The notes beneath the pieces were generated by a model. That model had not been told where the DNA came from, searched no databases, and saw only the letters and a list, made by a program, of their open reading frames with translations. A program made the translations under genes and the position numbers. A stretch of 24,993 nucleotides of DNA from Annulohypoxylon bovei var. microspora (lineage: Eukaryota; Ascomycota; Sordariomycetes; Xylariales; Hypoxylaceae), in assembly GCA_022836615.1 (NCBI GenBank), contig MU405461.1, positions 1 through 24,993 of the forward strand, read 5' to 3'. Positions 19,413 through 24,993 of the stretch are shown in pieces (position 1 is the first letter of the stretch; each line of letters begins with the position of its first letter).

Positions 19413-20075
19413 CTAAGGCCCTGACCGGCAACAGCTTATTGCTAACGCTTAATGCAAAAAAAGATACATGCTCCACTTTATATAAGTGGATCAATCGTAA
19501 AAGTATCGCCTTTTTGGCGCTATACCTAATTAAATTACTGCCCTCGACCACCGCCCACTCCCACCTAAAGATCACCACCTTTGCTGTCGAAAGCCTCAAA
19601 TTATCCCCATTTGGTGACAGTTTTAACCCCTTTTTCAAACAGGTTTAAGCGCATTCCAACACTCAAAAATGATATCATTATGAAGCTAAAAGTAAGCTCT
19701 TTTCAATGTATACTTTTCTCATTTTTTGCATTTATATTAAACAAGATAATCGAATTATCGTAGAACGGTGCAATAAGGATTGTTTTAGCAATAAGGGCTT
19801 TGCCATAGACCCCCCCCTTTCAAAGGGCCTTATAAAAAAAGGCCTTATTGCTAAAAAACCCATATGTTTAACCCGTTTTAGTAAAGATCGCCATGAAATT
19901 AGCGCGGTACATGATGACCGGGGTCTTAACGCCAGTGGAGACAGCTCATTGCAAAAAACACTTCCCAATTAGGTATAAAGCCATTTTAGCGTGACAGGGG
20001 TATTAAAAAAATATTCATTAAGCCCTGTTTTTGCAATAAGGATTGCGTTAAGAGCCCAGCCGGTCACGGCCTAAG
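19413..20075. mobile_element. TIR element of about 663 bp with internal fold-back repeats (non-autonomous DNA transposon remnant)
   Basis: The left end CTAAGGCCCTGACCGGC (19413-19429) and the right end, reverse-complemented, CTTAGGCCGTGACCGGC (20059-20075) match at 15 of 17 bases in inverted orientation. Inside, the word GCAATAAGG recurs at 19770-19778, 19788-19796 and 20033-20041, and inverted at 19843-19851. Two copies form a 14-bp perfect stem, TTTTAGCAATAAGG (19783-19796) with CCTTATTGCTAAAA (19843-19856). No transposase is encoded. I see no clear target-site duplication, so the superfamily is open; a Tc1/mariner-pogo relic is one possibility. The exact ends may lie a few bases further out. 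Confidence 0.6.
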
Positions 20076-20458
20076 TAACAACATTAAAACAGGTAACCTT
20101 GGAAATTCTTTATTCTAACATTCAAGAACACAAGTACCTAACTCCGAAGTTTGAATACAATCGACCTAAGTACCTATATGGGTGTGGCTTGAGTACCTGG
20201 TGATTACCTACTACTACATGTAGGTACGTAAAGAATGAAACAAAGAGATCTCTGAATAGACGAATAGACGAATCTGAGAACAACCCAAAAACAATTAATG
20301 GCCATAATAACGGTTGCCAATCTTTATTTTTCTCAGATCGTCAGATAATACCTAATGTTCAAGCAGAAGCTGGGACAATAAACGGACCTGTTACTTCCAT
20401 CATAATTGTGGCCGATTCGATCTCAGCCAATGACGTTCTTGATCCAGATTAGAACATA
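20076..20458. other. Spacer between two TIR elements
   Basis: 383 bp with several TACCTA/GTACCT words around 20136-20230 and an imperfect tandem at about 20257-20271 (GAATAGAC twice). No gene is seen. Confidence 0.5.
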
Positions 20459-20761
20459 CACTCGCCCCCCTGAAATAATGTTAGTACGAATTGCAAAAGT
20501 GACTTTATCAACCACCCATGATCTGAGTATCACACCAAGTTTCAATCCTAAATAAAGTCACGGAATCTCATCCTTAAAACATATAATTTTTTTTATAAAA
20601 TAAGTTATACTTATATTACCCTTTCTTTCTATTGGAAATAAATTTAAAAAAATTAAATGTTTCAAGAATACGTTTCAAAGCCTTGCTCACTACTTGGGTA
20701 CCCTGGTGTAAATCTGTATTAAAATAAGGTTCGTACTAACATTATTTCAGGGGGTCGAGTG
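20459..20761. mobile_element. Tc1/mariner-type MITE, 303 bp, at a TA site
   Basis: Terminal inverted repeats of 32 bp (20459-20490 and 20730-20761) differ at a single base. They begin CACTCG-C/A-CCCCCTGAAAT and run on through AATGTTAGTACGAA. A TA dinucleotide flanks each side (20457-20458 and 20762-20763), as expected for Tc1/mariner insertion. Inside, a second inverted pair, GTGACTTTAT (20499-20508) and ATAAAGTCAC (20552-20561), could form a hairpin. No transposase frame fits in the AT-rich core. The near-identical ends suggest recent activity or a recent common source. Confidence 0.82.
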
Positions 20762-23700
20762 TACAACCGGCGCTTGCAGTTAATACAATAAAGTATCATG
20801 GTAGCATGGTCGCCCATGCCATCTATCATCGATAGGATATCATTTATCATTTGCTATTTGTTACTGCATATGTACATATTTGCTTCTCCGTGGACCCACA
20901 CCAGCTGTTTTCATTCGACCCACCGAAATTATCTACATTCAACTACATACATTATTATTAACTTCAATCTTCTCTGATCGTGACAAATCGGACATCCGAC
21001 AACCTCACTCCTTCGCTACTCCACCACAGGTATCATTATGATCAAGCTCAATATAGGCATTATTCTCGAGATATCAGCTTAAAAATACCAATCTATTACA
21101 AAAATCAAAAGGTTCTAAAGTCATAGCTCGCTAAACTACCTACCTAGGCATATGTAATGCTGGGTAAGTATGCTGTTGGTGTCGCGCCAGCAAGCAAATC
21201 CTCGTCATTGTATGCAAGTTATGTTTAGTCTACTACCCTACTATTACCCTACTACCTATAACATACAGATTTAATAGTCCTATTACACACTTCGCCGACC
21301 CAAACTGCAACCCCACAGACGCCAAGTTTCTTCTCCATCGCCAAAACTGGCCAAATGCTCCACTAGTCTCTTCCAAATCGGGACTTTTACGGCTCATCAA
21401 TGTTCATCAATGCTCGTGATAATGGGAACCAGCCACCTATTTGGGTCGCTATGAACTTCAAAGCTCTCTTGCAGAATATGAGCCAGAGTTGACCACGTTA
21501 CAGAGAGATACCGAAATGGTAAGCCAAAGCGTGGTACCCCTTCATAGGTACTAGGAGGCATAACATTCATGAATCACAATAGCCTTGCTCGGTTAGCAAG
21601 GGAGCCTGATAGCCTGGGGGGACTGCCAGCGCCACGCAGTCTCTCCAAGGATATGCCGCTGAGCCTCAATCTCAGGCCTTGCTGAGTATGCACATAACTG
21701 CTGACAGGCATATCGATATACAAGATGACTCTTCATGCTTACCTATGTGCTTACGTACCTAGGTAACGACGTGGTTAGATTTGGCGAAGTATTGTATGAG
21801 AAGTCGAAACATTTCCGCAGTTCCGCGACATCGGTTATCGTCTGACCCTAGCTCATCCCACTCATCTCGAATAGGTACACCCAGATCAAGATATGTTAAA
21901 ATGGTCTACTACGGATTAAATAAAAGCCATTAGCTCTCTATTCACTTCATCAGTCCAATTCGTTTATTTGTTTTCAGAATGTCCAACAGTTTCAATTCCA
22001 TAGGCTCTGTATCACTCCGAAGGAATATGTACATCAGGGCTTACTACACTTTGACAGCAGATATTTCACCGCTAACTTTTAAACGCGATCGTTTTAGTAA
22101 AACTTGGGGCTCTTGAATCCAAAACCTAAGATTGGCTCAATATGTCTATTTGAACCGATTAGCTATACTCTCTATTGGATAAGTAGTTTACTCTAGGCAG
22201 TTATTCCAGTCGAACCTCTACGATGACCAGACCAGCTATGCATGAGTCACTTTATTCTACCAATCAACGGAGCGCCATCAGGATTATGACTTAATTGCAT
22301 TATCCCGTCTTTCTTTCTTCCGTCGAACATGATCATTCATCAGGAGTTACTTAGGCGTCGGTCATATTGACAATAATTATTATATATGAGCTATGTTCGA
22401 CTTCCCTCGGATGACTTTGACGAGTCTCCGATAAACCTCGGCCGAGATGTTCTAGGCGTACAGGTTCGGACGTGCGATCTTCGGCTCATAACATCTATCA
22501 GCATGGCGGCTATTGCGGTTGGTGGCATCCCATGTCCACCATACAATAGCCTAAACGTAATACTACGTCTGCGGAGATACTATTAGGGTTCGCAGCTATG
22601 AACGATATTTTAACTTATGCTAGGGATGAAGGCCTTAGGAAAGTTCCTCTTGTCCTAGAATACCACCATTCACCTCACTTTACATGCGAAGTCGTCTGCT
22701 TGTAAATCTCGCGGGTTTAGGGGTCGTAAGTTCAGACGGCGATAAAACATGCTATCTTTTCTTAGCTGGCATTTTCCAGTGAAACTAAATGGAAGAATAT
22801 TTTCATCGGTGAATTAAATGTATTGTCTCAGCCTATACGATACAGTATCTCGCTATCTAAACCTGCGAGAGTTATAGACCACAATCAAGATATGGCCAGT
22901 CTATTAGTATCCTTTAAATCTACCTACAATGGGTGTACCTACATACCGCCTCTTGAGCAACCGCAGTTGCGTGGTCAACATCAACGCCCCTTTTTGCGTT
23001 TTATGAGTATTGGTCTCTATTACTTCTTTGTCTTTACTCCATAGACCTAGTCCCCCCTTTTGATTTTCCTATTGTCATGATATTTACGGTTCATCTAAAA
23101 TATTTCCAACACGCCTATCAACTATGTACTATCTTAAGAGGGAGTACGATTAAAGGTAAACACGATAGCTAAGATTATGAAGGTATAAGATAAAGAGGTT
23201 CTAGAGGACCTATAAGTATCTAGCAAAGTGAACACATACCTAACCATTACCACAGCTTCCCACCTACGTGCGAATATTTTATTCCAGCAAGATCACACTA
23301 CCATGGCGATGTCCAACTTTACTATGTGATATCATCAACTATACCTGGGGGTCGTTGATAGATATTGTGACATTGAAGGTACGATAGACGTTTATTAGAT
23401 TCGCGCTCCGTCTACTATATTTGGTTCTAGAAATATACCCAAGGCCCTATGATATTCGACATGAAGTGTTCTCATGTATGGAACTTTACATTAACAGCTA
23501 AGCACGATCCAAGTTACGGTCCTTCTATTCATAATTCACAGGTAGGGTGAAATATAGCTTTAAATGGCCCGATGTAACGATCCTTTTCATATAGCTATAT
23601 TCGACATGGTGAGTGACCAAGGTTTAGTAAAGGTTTTCCTTGAGTGTTTGTCGTTCTATAATGACTCGGGCCACTCTTCTTAGACTGTGGGAGTCGTCAT

Positions 23701-24993
23701 ATACTAGCTTATGAGTATGCCTAGCTACACTTAGGAGCTCCTGTACATTCTTCTTAGGGGATGTGGCTTTGAGGTGGTCCTTGACTCTATGTCGAACTCG
23801 CTACACGGTGACTGTGGAGTAAGAAGATGGATTACGCATATTGAGAAATGAGTTATCACGCGGCTTGCTACATATGTGATGTTTCTTATGAATCGGTGAG
23901 CTTTGCGGTACCCTAAGACGACATTGAGAACCGAGCTGGAATTTAAAGTAAGGCTCGCAGACATCTAAGACAAGTGTACGAACCGTTGGGGAAACACGTT
24001 AGCTTCGTCTCGAAGATAGTACGAGGCATCTATCCGCCGTCCTTCAGCCCTTACCGTTGGGACGCGTCATGGTGCGATAGTTAGATGGTGCCATTCTCAA
24101 CGGTGCCGCGGACAGCTTTCCAAAAATAGACAAGCATATATAGTATGCATATTCCCTCTGCGGCAGCCCGAGGAAAAGAAGGAGTAAGAATGAATATGAA
24201 ATTCGACTCATAAATATTAGTCGCACTTAGATAGAGCAACTATACCCCTGACGGATTCCCGCATAAGCACGCGAGGGTGTGACGACTGTGAGAGTGCGTG
24301 GCATATTTAACAATATCCCATTTACCGTCTAAATAGTGTAGAAGCTACTAATAGTGTAGCGTAAAACGTCATCCATCGACCGTGACTAGGTCCACTAGCC
24401 TGGTCAAGGCTAGGTAATTGGCTTTCGATGGATACTAGTTTTATAGATGGTCTTGGATATCTTACACGAGTTGAATTACATCTTTGACTATCCCAATAGG
24501 ATACAACATACTCATATATTCGTCGACATGTATTCGGTCGGCATGGCTAGGCGTTGTTGTTATTAAAAGGGGTTATCTACTGGCCTCATAAATTCGTCCA
24601 CAGTATCTTGCATACGAATCTAAAGCAGAATCGTACATTTCATCTAGCATCTTCCTGATTCGATGAGGGAGTTCAAGCTGTTTCCCGCCTGTCCGACGTT
24701 AGCTAGATCAAGTCTAGATTATCTCACTTGGAGGTTAGAGTTTGGTTATGATATTTTACACCGACGCAAGCTTCTCAATTGGCTTATGCCCCCCTTGATA
24801 GCAATAAGTTGAGTTCTACAAAGTTCCTCTAATGTATATGATATTGAAGGACTTTTCACGTAAATAGATTGATGATCAATGTGTATTACTAAAGTCGTAG
24901 TGCCCGAACTTTAGGAGGGTTATTGTGTCGGGGTGATTTTTTTCGTGTCATAGAAATTTAACTCCGTTATCTCCGCGAATAAGGCATTTCTGG
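20762..24993. other. Gene-free right tail, TpA-rich, possibly RIP-mutated repeat DNA
   Basis: Over 4.2 kb I find no frame longer than about 77 codons and no recognisable protein, although short plausible stretches occur (for example 22386-22586 and 22823-23044). The words CTA, TAG and TATA are very frequent. A hand dinucleotide count on four lines from the tail shifts in the direction produced by RIP (see findings). Local structures include hairpins at 21583-21601 and 24371-24433 and a palindrome TACCTAGGTA at 21756-21765. The identity of any underlying element is not readable by eye. Confidence 0.5.
24371..24433. other. Nested inverted repeat able to form a long hairpin
   Basis: The outer arms ATCCATCGA (24371-24379) and TCGATGGAT (24425-24433) pair perfectly over 9 bp. 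Within the 45-nt interior, CTAGCCT and AGGCTAG pair over 7 bp around the loop GGTCA. The sequence could be a small structured RNA, a protein-binding cruciform or a repeat fragment; nothing around it decides. Confidence 0.4.

Noticed and set aside
19387..19972. Frames of 60-88 codons within the TIR element as a transposase remnant
   Set aside because: No DDE-type or DNA-binding motif is readable, and both strands are equally open; they are more likely by-products of the fold-back sequence.
22386..23044. Two short plus-strand frames (66 and 73 codons)
   Set aside because: Length is within chance expectation, no family was recognised, and the surrounding sequence is full of stops and RIP-like in composition.
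1..24993. CRISPR array, rRNA genes, secondary-metabolite cluster or mating-type locus
   Set aside because: No spaced direct repeats, no 5S or rDNA core sequence, and no polyketide or peptide synthetase or mating-factor genes are present.

Overview
The window looks like a nuclear chromosome segment of a filamentous ascomycete (Pezizomycotina, probably Sordariomycetes). The evidence is the introns (55-184 nt, GTANGT-type donors, CTAAC branch points just before the acceptor AG), a Clr5-domain gene, a fungal complex I accessory subunit, a filamentous-fungal three-finger C2H2 factor with a C-terminal coiled coil, and intergenic DNA studded with TACCTAGGTA-type palindromes. Nothing points to a prokaryotic or viral origin.

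Layout from left to right. 1-1295 is gene-free. 1296-4406 (minus) is a large intronless gene for a single-pass membrane protein with a long disordered cytosolic arm and a sequon-rich outer domain. 4407-8331 is gene-free, with short repeats and one weak decayed-gene candidate. 8332-9964 (plus) is a two-exon Clr5-domain gene. 10340-11626 (minus) is SIL1, the ER nucleotide-exchange factor for BiP/Kar2. 12238-13098 (plus, three exons) is a complex I accessory subunit of the 17.8 kDa type, divergent from SIL1 across a 611-bp shared promoter. 13967-14716 (minus, four exons) is ribosomal protein S15 (uS19). 16176-18248 (minus) is a C2H2 zinc-finger transcription factor.

The right third (18.2-25 kb) has no gene I can support. 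It and the RPS15 upstream region carry three inverted-repeat elements. One is a 489-bp hAT-type MITE with an intact 8-bp target duplication. One is a roughly 663-bp TIR element with internal fold-back repeats. One is a 303-bp Tc1/mariner-type MITE at a TA site. The last 3-4 kb is rich in TpA and in stops in every frame, which is consistent with repeat-induced point mutation (RIP) of old repeat DNA.

The genes are unrelated housekeeping and regulatory loci (ER folding, respiration, translation, transcription) and do not form a cluster or one pathway. I found no convincing new biological system. The best leads are the small transposable elements and a few protein oddities: a PPPY motif with WW-containing repeats in the membrane protein, and a His/Asp-rich run in the complex I subunit.
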